From Phyllobacteriaceae bacterium (lineage in GTDB: Bacteria > Pseudomonadota > Alphaproteobacteria > Rhizobiales > Devosiaceae): a DNA stretch of 11,225 nt. The notes below the pieces were generated by a model that saw only the letters and a program-made list of their open reading frames with translations, was not told where the DNA came from and did not search any database. The translations under genes and the position numbers were made by a program. The stretch is from positions 1 to 11,225 of the forward strand of contig JAAZLP010000308.1 in NCBI GenBank assembly GCA_012799265.1. Direction: 5' to 3'. Positions within the stretch are counted from its first letter, which is position 1. Each line of letters begins with the position of its first letter. This document shows, in pieces, positions 6,107 to 11,225 of the stretch.

Positions 6107-6814
6107 ATGGCGCGACGCAAAACCTTCTGGCGGATCATCCGCATTCCGCTCGGCATTCTGGCCGTGCTCGTGGCCATCCCGCTCGTGTTGACGCCTGTCT
6201 ATCTTTTCGTCCAGCCGATTTCCGTGCCCATGCTCGCGCGGATGGTGACCGGCCAACCCGTCGACCGGCAATGGCGCGACATCGACGATATTTCCGATCG
6301 CCTCAAAGCCTCTGTCATCATGTCCGAAGATGGCCAGTTCTGTCGCCATTGGGGCATTGATGTCGCCGCCCTCCAGACCGAGATCGACAATTACCTCTCG
6401 GGGAAAGACGCCCGCGGCGCCTCGACGCTCACCATGCAGGTGGCGCGCAATCTTTTCCTCTGGAACCAGCAGAGCGTCGTGCGCAAGGCGCTCGAAGTGC
6501 CGCTGGCGCTCTATATCGATCTCGTCATGCCAAAGAAGCGGATCATGGAGATCTATCTCAACATCGCCGAGTGGGGGCCCGATGGTCAGTTCGGCGTCGT
6601 CGCCGGCGCCGAGCACGCCTTTGGCCGCGAACCGCAAAATCTCGATTGGCGCACCGCGAGCCTTCTCGCCGTAACCCTGCCCAATCCCATCGTGCGCAAA
6701 CCGGCGGCGCCCAACCCCGGCCTCAGCCGCGTCGCCAGGATTATCGAGCAGCGCACCAAGGAATTCGGCCAACGCGCCGCCTGCGTCGGCAAGGACGGCA
6801 CGCTCGAGCTTTAG
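6107..6814 (+). CDS. mtgA: MtgA, monofunctional peptidoglycan glycosyltransferase
   Basis: MtgA polymerises lipid II into glycan strands at the outer face of the inner membrane. This 235-residue protein starts with a basic segment MARRKTFWRIIR and an uncleaved membrane anchor at about 13-36, then a GT51 domain. Key motifs are SEDGQFCRHWGID (73-85), with catalytic Glu74, 'ARGASTLTMQVARNLFLW' (102-119) and 'MPKKRIMEIYLNIAEWG' (141-157), followed by 'GAEHAFGREP' (167-176). There is no transpeptidase domain, and length is standard for the monofunctional class. The ATG at 6107 is preceded only by a weak GAG. It is divergent from ispA, and the vapBC promoter begins just after its stop. No terminator is visible behind it, so readthrough into vapBC is possible. 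Confidence 0.96.
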   Translation: MARRKTFWRIIRIPLGILAVLVAIPLVLTPVYLFVQPISVPMLARMVTGQPVDRQWRDIDDISDRLKASVIMSEDGQFCRHWGIDVAALQTEIDNYLSGKDARGASTLTMQVARNLFLWNQQSVVRKALEVPLALYIDLVMPKKRIMEIYLNIAEWGPDGQFGVVAGAEHAFGREPQNLDWRTASLLAVTLPNPIVRKPAAPNPGLSRVARIIEQRTKEFGQRAACVGKDGTLEL

Positions 6815-6816
6815 GC

Positions 6817-6870
6817 TTGTGACCAAGGCATTCGACAATATATACTCTCTTCAGTCGGGGTATATATAGC
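6817..6870 (+). promoter_or_regulatory. vapBC promoter with inverted-repeat operator
   Basis: TTGTGA (6817-6822) and TATACT (6841-6846) form a -35/-10 pair with an 18-bp spacer; the -10 matches consensus at five of six positions. ATATATAC (6838-6845) and GTATATAT (6860-6867) are perfect 8-bp inverted arms separated by 14 bp. The left arm lies on the -10, and the right arm lies between the GGGG binding site (6857-6860) and the vapB ATG. Occupancy of both arms by a VapB dimer or VapBC complex would block transcription, the usual autoregulation of such modules. Confidence 0.72.
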
Positions 6871-7110
6871 ATGGCCTTTTACGTTAAGGACGAGACGACG
6901 GACGCGGCGGTAAGGCGGCTGGCAAAGCTGACCAATCGCAGCCTCACCGAAACGATCCGTCATGCCGTTGAGGCAGAGTATGAGCGCCAACAGGCAGGGG
7001 TGCCGCTGGCCCAGCGCCTCAAGCCGCTCGTGGAACGCTATCGGCAATACCCGGCTTCGCGGGAAGATGCGGACAAGGCCTTTTTCGATTCCCTTTCCGG
7101 GGACGACTGA
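6871..7110 (+). CDS. vapB: VapB-type antitoxin (Rv0623/PSK transcription-factor family)
   Basis: This 79-residue protein has the length and layout of VapB antitoxins of the Rv0623-like family. An N-terminal ribbon-helix-helix DNA-binding region (about 1-40) includes 'MAFYVKDETTDAAVRRLA' and 'RSLTETIRHAVEAEYERQ'. It is followed by a charged tail (about 45-79) expected to wrap the toxin and block its active site. The stop codon shares one base with the vapC start (TGATG), giving tight translational coupling. CGGGG upstream is the likely ribosome binding site, at ten bases. The operator repeat directly upstream supports autorepression. The module sits between two housekeeping genes, which suggests horizontal acquisition, although its codon use does not stand out strongly. 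Confidence 0.88.
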   Translation: MAFYVKDETTDAAVRRLAKLTNRSLTETIRHAVEAEYERQQAGVPLAQRLKPLVERYRQYPASREDADKAFFDSLSGDD

Positions 7111-7505
7111 TGTTCATCGATGCATCGGCCGCGATCGCGATCCTGAGCGGCGAGGAGGATGGCGAAGCTCTGGCAAATCGCCTCGAGCAGGCAGAGACAC
7201 GTCTCGTCTCGCCCCTCTCGCTTTATGAAACGATCGCTGGCCTTGCCAGAAAGCGCCGGTGCCCGGTCGAAGAGGCGCATGAACTCGTCAATCTCTTCGT
7301 CGCCGAAATTGATGCGCAATTGGTCGAAATCACAGCGGAGATCGGGGAAGCCGCGCTCGCAGCCTTTCGCCGTTTCGGCAAGGGAAGGCACAAGGCAGAC
7401 CTCAATATGGGCGATTGTTTCGCCTATGCCTGTGCGCAGGTTCATGGCATGCCGCTGCTCTATAAGGGCAATGACTTTGTCCATACAGATATCGCACGCG
7501 GTTAA
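7110..7505 (+). CDS. vapC: VapC-type PIN-domain ribonuclease toxin
   Basis: VapC toxins are metal-dependent endoribonucleases that cut tRNA, rRNA or mRNA when released from VapB. The 131-residue product is a single PIN domain with the expected acidic residues: Asp4 in MFIDASAAIAI, Glu40 in SPLSLYETIAGLA, Asp102 in 'LNMGDCFAYACA' (98-109), and an acidic C-terminal site 'GNDFVHTD' (120-127). No active-site residue appears lost, so the toxin is probably functional. GGGGA inside the end of vapB lies six bases before the start. No clear terminator follows within the 133 bp to rpmF. The RNA target cannot be predicted from sequence. Confidence 0.92.
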   Translation: MFIDASAAIAILSGEEDGEALANRLEQAETRLVSPLSLYETIAGLARKRRCPVEEAHELVNLFVAEIDAQLVEITAEIGEAALAAFRRFGKGRHKADLNMGDCFAYACAQVHGMPLLYKGNDFVHTDIARG

Positions 7506-7638
7506 GTGCGGCTGTGAGTCATGCGAAACCCCCTAGCCAAGCGCTCTTTCATGCTCTATAGACCCCACCAATCCTGACAGAGACACGTCTCTGGGCCGCT
7601 TTTGGCGGCGCAACGATATTGAATTCGGAGTACCGACC
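7506..7638 (+). promoter_or_regulatory. rpmF upstream region with two small inverted repeats
   Basis: This 133-bp stretch between vapC and rpmF should contain the rpmF promoter, though I see no clear hexamer pair; TATAGA near 7557-7562 is the best -10 candidate. CAGAGAC (7578-7584) and GTCTCTG (7587-7593) form a near-perfect palindrome. GCCGC (7595-7599) and GCGGC (7605-7609) form a hairpin with a TTTTG loop immediately after. GGAG at 7627-7630 is the ribosome binding site. No poly-T follows either repeat. Confidence 0.35.
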
Positions 7639-7818
7639 ATGGCAGTGCCAAAACGCAAAACTTCGCCGATGAAGCGCGGTTTCCGCCGCTCGGCCGACGC
7701 AATTGCCAACCCCACCTATGTCGAAGACAAGGACTCGGGTGAGCTGCGCCGTCCGCATCACGTTGATCTGAAGACCGGCATGTACCGCGGTCGCCAGATT
7801 CTGGCTGTGAAGAAGTAA
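7639..7818 (+). CDS. rpmF: Ribosomal protein bL32
   Basis: bL32 is a small basic component of the large ribosomal subunit near the peptidyl-transferase region. The 59-residue product begins MAVPKRKTSPMKRGFRRSAD, contains 'VEDKDSGELRRPHH' (28-41), and ends 'GMYRGRQILAVKK' (47-59), matching alphaproteobacterial L32 along its whole length. It has no cysteines, so it is a zinc-free form. GGAG lies eight bases before the ATG. In many bacteria rpmF follows a yceD-like gene (DUF177), but here it stands alone behind vapBC. A strong terminator follows within 45 bp, so it is probably monocistronic. Confidence 0.98.
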   Translation: MAVPKRKTSPMKRGFRRSADAIANPTYVEDKDSGELRRPHHVDLKTGMYRGRQILAVKK

Positions 7819-7860
7819 GCCAAAAGACGGCTTGGCGCTGATGCGCTAAAACCTGTATTG

Positions 7861-7899
7861 AACGGCCGGTTCCAGAAATGGACCGGCCGTTTTGTTTTT
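7861..7899 (+). terminator. Strong intrinsic terminator after rpmF
   Basis: AACGGCCGGT-T-CCA (7861-7874) pairs with TGGACCGGCCGTT (7879-7891), with one bulged T and a GAAA tetraloop. It is followed by TTTTGTTTTT, overlapping the end of the stem. A stem of 13 pairs with a T-rich tail is a textbook rho-independent terminator for rpmF. It ends only 42 bp before the fumC start codon. Confidence 0.92.
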
Positions 7900-7911
7900 C
7901 CGCCGCCAACA

Positions 7912-7937
7912 AGAAGCGGCCCACTTCTCGGGAGAAG
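7912..7937 (+). promoter_or_regulatory. Alternative hairpins over the fumC ribosome binding site
   Basis: AGAAG (7912-7916), CTTCT (7924-7928) and AGAAG (7933-7937) occur in order just before fumC. The middle CTTCT can pair with either flank. Pairing with the downstream copy, extended in DNA as CTTCTC-GG-GAGAAG (7924-7937), buries the Shine-Dalgarno GGGAG (7930-7934). Pairing with the upstream copy frees it. Stems are only five bases, so the effect may be small. Confidence 0.4.
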
Positions 7938-7941
7938 CCAT

Positions 7942-9342
7942 ATGAGCATCCGCGTCGAATCGGACACCATGGGTACGATCGAAGTCCCCAGTGACAAGTA
8001 CTATGGCGCCCAGACGGCCCGGAGCCTCCAGAACTTCGATATCGGTGGCGAAAAGATGCCGACCGAGATCGTCCGCGCTTTCGGCATTCTCAAAAAGGCT
8101 GCTGCCCAGGCCAATACAAAGCTCGGCCTGATGGACGAGAAGACCCGCGACCTGATCGTCGCCGCAGCAGACGAAGTGATCGAAGGCAAGCTGGCCGACC
8201 ACTTCCCGCTCGTTGTCTGGCAGACCGGTTCGGGCACCCAGTCCAACATGAACGTCAATGAAGTGATCTCCAACCGCGCCATCGAAATGGCCGGCGGTGA
8301 AATGGGCTCCAAGAAGCCGGTTCACCCGAATGATCACGTCAATATGAGCCAGTCGTCCAACGACACCTATCCGACCGCCATGCACATCGCGGCCGTCGAA
8401 GCTGTCGAAGGCTATCTCTATGAACGCGTTGAGCTGCTGCGCAACACGCTGGCCGCCAAGTCCGAAGAGTTCATGGATGTCGTCAAGATCGGCCGCACCC
8501 ACCTTCAGGACGCGACCCCGCTGACCCTGGGCCAGGAAATCTCCGGCTGGGTGGCCCAGATCGACTATGCGCTCGACGCCATCAAGAAGACCATGCCGCA
8601 ATTGAAGGAACTGGCGCTGGGCGGCACCGCCGTCGGCACCGGTCTCAACGCGCATCCCGAATATGCCGTCACCGTTGCGGCCGAAATCGCAGCCCTCACC
8701 GGTCGCGACTTCACCTCTGGCCCGAACAAGTTCGCGCTGCTCGCCGGCCACGACGCGTTCGTGGGCACTTCGGGTGCGCTCAAGCAGCTCGCCGTCGCCT
8801 TCATGAAGATCGCCAATGACGTGCGCTGGCTCGCTTCCGGCCCGCGTTCGGGTCTGGGGGAAATTACCATTCCGGAAAATGAGCCAGGCTCCTCGATCAT
8901 GCCGGGCAAGGTCAACCCGACCCAGTCCGAAGCCATGACCATGGTTGTCGCTCAGGTGATGGGCAATGACGCGGCCATCGGCTTTGCCGCTTCGCAGGGC
9001 AACTTCGAGCTCAACGTTTTCAAGCCCGTCATCGCCTACAACTTCCTGCAGTCGGTGCGCCTGCTCGCAGATGCTGCCAAGTCGTTCAACGACAACTGCG
9101 CCGTCGGCATCGAGCCCGATCGCAAGCGCATCAAGCAGCTCGTCGACCAGTCGCTCATGCTGGTGACCGCGCTCAACCGCAAGATTGGCTATGACAACGC
9201 CGCCAAGATTGCCAAGACCGCGCACAAGAGCGGCTCGACCCTGCGCGAAACCGCGATCGAACTAGGTCTGCTCACCGGCGAAGAATTCGACGCCGAAGTG
9301 CGCCCCGAACAGATGGTTGGCCCGCTCAAGCTCAAGGGCTAA
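7942..9342 (+). CDS. fumC: Class II fumarate hydratase FumC
   Basis: FumC catalyses reversible hydration of fumarate to L-malate in the TCA cycle as an iron-independent, oxygen-stable homotetramer. The 466-residue product is almost the same length as E. coli FumC (467). Superfamily motifs are present: 'WQTGSGTQSNMNVNEVISNR' (93-112), 'HPNDHVNMSQSSND' (128-141), 'GRTHLQDATPLTLGQE' (184-199) with catalytic His187, and the signature GSSIMPGKVNPTQ (316-328) with catalytic Ser318. The start at 7942 follows GGGAGAAG by four bases and aligns with the family N-terminus; the frame is open upstream but crosses the rpmF terminator. It is bounded by hairpins on both sides, so the mRNA is likely monocistronic. 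It may be the aerobic or stress fumarase, but other fumarases cannot be excluded outside the window. Confidence 0.98.
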   Translation: MSIRVESDTMGTIEVPSDKYYGAQTARSLQNFDIGGEKMPTEIVRAFGILKKAAAQANTKLGLMDEKTRDLIVAAADEVIEGKLADHFPLVVWQTGSGTQSNMNVNEVISNRAIEMAGGEMGSKKPVHPNDHVNMSQSSNDTYPTAMHIAAVEAVEGYLYERVELLRNTLAAKSEEFMDVVKIGRTHLQDATPLTLGQEISGWVAQIDYALDAIKKTMPQLKELALGGTAVGTGLNAHPEYAVTVAAEIAALTGRDFTSGPNKFALLAGHDAFVGTSGALKQLAVAFMKIANDVRWLASGPRSGLGEITIPENEPGSSIMPGKVNPTQSEAMTMVVAQVMGNDAAIGFAASQGNFELNVFKPVIAYNFLQSVRLLADAAKSFNDNCAVGIEPDRKRIKQLVDQSLMLVTALNRKIGYDNAAKIAKTAHKSGSTLRETAIELGLLTGEEFDAEVRPEQMVGPLKLKG

Positions 9343-9355
9343 GCCCTCCAACTTT

Positions 9356-9384
9356 GCACCCGGCCCGGCAGCGGGCCTGGGTGC
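9356..9384 (+). other. Stable hairpin without T-tract after fumC
   Basis: GCACCC-GGCCCG (9356-9367) pairs with CGGGCC-T-GGGTGC (9372-9384), giving twelve pairs, one bulged T and a GCAG loop. It begins 14 bp after the fumC stop and precedes a separate terminator. With no T-run on either strand it is unlikely to terminate by itself. It may protect the mRNA 3' end from exonucleases or be a copy of a dispersed repeat. Confidence 0.6.
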
Positions 9385-9393
9385 CAGCCGATA

Positions 9394-9424
9394 AAAATGC
9401 CGCCTCTCGGGGCGGCATTTTCGC
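9394..9424. terminator. Bidirectional terminator between fumC and FMN reductase genes
   Basis: A perfect 11-bp stem, AAAATGCCGCC (9394-9404) with GGCGGCATTTT (9411-9421), closes a six-base loop. T-rich flanks occur on both strands, and it lies between convergent genes (fumC stop 9342, reductase stop 9441). It probably ends both transcripts. Confidence 0.88.
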
Positions 9425-9440
9425 TTTTGAACTGGGCGGC

Positions 9441-10007
9441 TCAGCCCCGCAGCGGCTTGAGCGCATTGGCCCATTTGGCCAGCTCGGTAAGCTGCAGCGT
9501 CATGCCTTCCACCATAGGGGCATTGGCATTGATGGCGCCATCTTCGCCGATGAACTGAGCGACCATCGGCATCGGCACGGTCTGGGGCAGGGCGTGCACA
9601 TTCATATTGCTGAGCAAGAGGCGCAGTTCCTGCGTCGCGCGCAGGCCACCAGAAATGCCGCCATAGCTCACCACACCAGCTGCCTTATAGGCCCATTCCT
9701 TCATCACCACCTGGATGGCGTTGATCAGCCCGGCCGGCGGGAAGAAATTGTATTCCGGCGTCACGAAAATATAGGCATCCGCGTCGTCCACGATGCGTGC
9801 CCAGGTCTTGGTGTGCTCGTGCTGATAGTTCTGCAGGCGTGGATGGCTGGCTTCGTCCAGCAGCGGCAGGCCGATCTCGGCCAGGTCCACCATTTCGACG
9901 TCAAACTGGCCATTTGCCTTGGCCTGTTCAGCGACCCAGCTGGCAACCTTGGGGCCGACGCGACCCGGGCGGGTCGAGCCGATGATGATCTTGAGTTTCA
10001 AAGACAC
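9441..10007 (-). CDS. NAD(P)H-dependent FMN reductase (flavodoxin-like fold)
   Basis: This 188-residue protein belongs to the NADPH-dependent FMN reductase family (SsuE/chromate and azo-reductase relatives), which uses NAD(P)H to reduce FMN or quinones in the cytosol. The phosphate-binding loop is IIIGSTRPGR (7-16), and the second FMN-contact motif is TPEYNFFPPAGLINAIQ (83-99), followed by 'GVVSYGGISGG' (111-121). The frame is open back to 10352, but homology begins at KLKIII. The best start is GTG at 10007 (MSLKLKIII), with TTG at 10001 as an alternative; neither has a strong ribosome binding site. It is divergent from tex across 229 bp and convergent with fumC. The substrate is not evident. 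Confidence 0.86.
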   Translation of the reverse strand: MSLKLKIIIGSTRPGRVGPKVASWVAEQAKANGQFDVEMVDLAEIGLPLLDEASHPRLQNYQHEHTKTWARIVDDADAYIFVTPEYNFFPPAGLINAIQVVMKEWAYKAAGVVSYGGISGGLRATQELRLLLSNMNVHALPQTVPMPMVAQFIGEDGAINANAPMVEGMTLQLTELAKWANALKPLRG

Positions 10008-10236
10008 GGGGGAATTCGTTCCAATAGAATAGTCATGAAGGCGCGCCACGCGGGCGTGCCGGCGGCGTTGGCATGCTCTTGTCGGCAAATCCTGTCCTGC
10101 ACAAGGGCGCCAAAGGTCCCAGTGCGGTTCCTGCGCAAGCGGTGCTTTCCACTCACAATTGAGGAAATCGCGCTCTTTGGCCTTTGCCCTGCCACAGGTC
10201 GGACTATGGTCGCGCCAGCCAAAAGGGGAATCCGTC

Positions 10237-11225
10237 ATGTCCGAACTCGACACCCGCATTGCCGCCCAGATCGCCAGGGAAGTGGCCGCCCGCCCCGAAC
10301 AGGTGCGCGCAGCCGTCGAACTGCTTGATGGTGGCGCGACGGTCCCTTTCATCGCCCGCTACCGCAAGGAAGTGACCGGCGGGCTGGATGATACCCAGCT
10401 TCGCCTGCTGGCTGATCGCCTGACCTATCTGCGCGAGCTCGAAGCGCGCCGTGCCGCCATCGTCAAATCCATTGACGAGCAGGGCAAGCTCACCCCGGAC
10501 CTTACCGCCTCGATCATGGGCGCCGCCACCAAGGCCGAGCTCGAGGATCTCTATCTCCCCTTCAAGCCCAAGCGCCGCACCAAGGCCGAGATCGCGCGCG
10601 AAAAGGGCCTTGGTCCGCTGGCGCAGGCAATCCTCGACAACCACAATGCCGACCCGGCGCTTCTGGCCGAGGCCTATATCACCGAGGCTGTGCCCACGAC
10701 CAAGGATGCGCTGGATGGCGCACGGGACATCGTCATCGAAGGCCTCGCGGAAAATGCCGCCCTTCTGGGCCAGCTGCGTGCGCATATGCGCGACAAGGCC
10801 ATGCTTGTCTCCAAGGTGGCCAAGGGCAAGGAAGAAGCAGGCGCCAAATTCGCCGACTATTTCGATCACGCCGAGCGCTGGAACAAGGTCGCTGGCCACC
10901 GTGCGCTGGCCATGATGCGCGGCCGTGACGAAGAATTCCTGAGCCTCGATATCGAGGTCGATGCCGATAGCGTTGACCCGGTCAAACCCGTCGAGCGCCT
11001 CGTCATCAATGCGCTGACCGCACAGGGCAATGGCGCCGGCGACAAGTGGCTGCGCGATGTCGCCTCCTGGGCCTGGCGCACGAAGCTCAAGGTCACGCTC
11101 TCCATCGACCTCATGGTCGAGCTGCGCGAACGTGCGGAAGAAGAGGCGATCAATGTCTTCGCCCGCAATCTCAAGGATCTCCTCCTCGCGGCACCGGCTG
11201 GCGCCAAGACCACGATGGGTATCGA
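10237..11225 (+). CDS. tex: Tex, RNA-binding transcription accessory protein, 3' end outside window
   Basis: Tex is a conserved cytoplasmic nucleic-acid-binding protein, the bacterial relative of Spt6, linked to transcription and RNA metabolism. The visible 329 codons cover the N-terminal helical Tex domain: MSELDTRIAAQIAREV, 'TVPFIARYRKEVTGGLDD' (35-52), 'LADRLTYLRELEARR' (58-72), 'TKAELEDLYLPFKPKRRTKA' (97-116) and a helix-turn-helix-rich region to about 315. The last residues, 'LLLAAPAGAKTTMGI', reach the start of the YqgF-like domain. The HhH and S1 domains must lie beyond the window. No internal stop or frameshift is seen. AAAAGGGGAA (10221-10230) is a good ribosome binding site. Full-length Tex is usually near 770 residues. 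Confidence 0.95.
   Translation, partial: MSELDTRIAAQIAREVAARPEQVRAAVELLDGGATVPFIARYRKEVTGGLDDTQLRLLADRLTYLRELEARRAAIVKSIDEQGKLTPDLTASIMGAATKAELEDLYLPFKPKRRTKAEIAREKGLGPLAQAILDNHNADPALLAEAYITEAVPTTKDALDGARDIVIEGLAENAALLGQLRAHMRDKAMLVSKVAKGKEEAGAKFADYFDHAERWNKVAGHRALAMMRGRDEEFLSLDIEVDADSVDPVKPVERLVINALTAQGNGAGDKWLRDVASWAWRTKLKVTLSIDLMVELRERAEEEAINVFARNLKDLLLAAPAGAKTTMGI

Noticed and set aside
5963..6838. 291-codon minus-strand frame opposite mtgA
   Set aside because: It covers mtgA and the ispA start, and the protein shows low-complexity His/Asp/Arg runs typical of antisense translation.
6814..7516. GGCTTGTGA and GGCTGTGA as target-site duplications around vapBC
   Set aside because: The two differ by a base deletion, are only eight to nine bases long and the first overlaps the vapBC -35. 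No transposase or terminal repeat is present.
7846..9225. 459-codon open frame on the minus strand opposite fumC
   Set aside because: It mirrors fumC, whose family match is complete. Long antisense frames are expected from strong codon bias in GC-rich genes, and the translated product has no recognisable motif.
9998..10222. 74-codon minus-strand frame between tex and the FMN reductase gene
   Set aside because: It is mostly intergenic, so it deserved a look. It has no ribosome binding site, no recognisable fold, and an arginine-rich composition typical of non-coding GC-rich DNA. It cannot be excluded without conservation data.
10008..10352. 115-residue N-terminal extension of the FMN reductase frame
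   Set aside because: It would overlap the start of tex on the opposite strand and lacks homology. The family fold starts at KLKIIIGSTRPGR.
10204..10899. 231-codon minus-strand frame opposite tex
   Set aside because: It is antisense to the conserved Tex N-terminal domain; Gly/Leu/His-rich shadow composition.

Overview
This window looks like chromosomal DNA from an alphaproteobacterium, most likely of the order Hyphomicrobiales (Devosia-like relatives fit). The evidence is high GC content, a cysteine-free L32 of alphaproteobacterial type, an IspG with a longer spacer between its iron-sulfur cysteines than the E. coli enzyme, and many short-spaced housekeeping genes. No tRNA, rRNA, CRISPR array, insertion sequence or phage gene was found. 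Genus-level assignment is an inference.

Layout. Positions 1-625 (minus strand): the 5' part of a DUF1232/YkvA-like membrane protein gene and a DUF1801 gene. Positions 721-2048 (plus): ispG of the MEP isoprenoid pathway, followed by a 29-codon membrane-peptide ORF that overlaps its stop codon, then a bidirectional terminator. Positions 2078-3225 (minus): a beta-class glutathione S-transferase and a PACE-family efflux pump, each with its own upstream inverted repeats. Positions 3354-6032 (minus): a tight run read as ispA, a MOSC-domain protein, a YbaK-type tRNA deacylase and an ETFB-type lysine methyltransferase. Positions 6107-6814 (plus): mtgA. Positions 6817-7505 (plus): a complete vapBC toxin-antitoxin module with a readable promoter and operator. 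Positions 7639-7818 (plus): rpmF. Positions 7942-9342 (plus): fumC, flanked by strong hairpins. Positions 9441-10007 (minus): an NAD(P)H-dependent FMN reductase. Positions 10237-11225 (plus): the N-terminal third or more of tex, running off the window.

How the genes relate. ispG and ispA act in the same route: the MEP pathway makes C5 units, which IspA condenses to farnesyl diphosphate. Farnesyl diphosphate feeds undecaprenyl-phosphate lipid carriers and so indirectly the peptidoglycan strands that MtgA polymerises. GST, the PACE pump and the FMN reductase are generic detoxification or redox functions, with no sign of a shared specific pathway. vapBC is the only clearly accessory element; it sits between mtgA and rpmF.

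Most of the window is ordinary core genome. The observations most worth checking are the hidden 29-aa membrane ORF after ispG, mutually exclusive hairpins over the fumC ribosome binding site, the terminator placed only about 40 bp before fumC, the paired near-palindromes in the PACE leader, and the vapBC insertion with its operator. No convincing novel multi-gene system was found.
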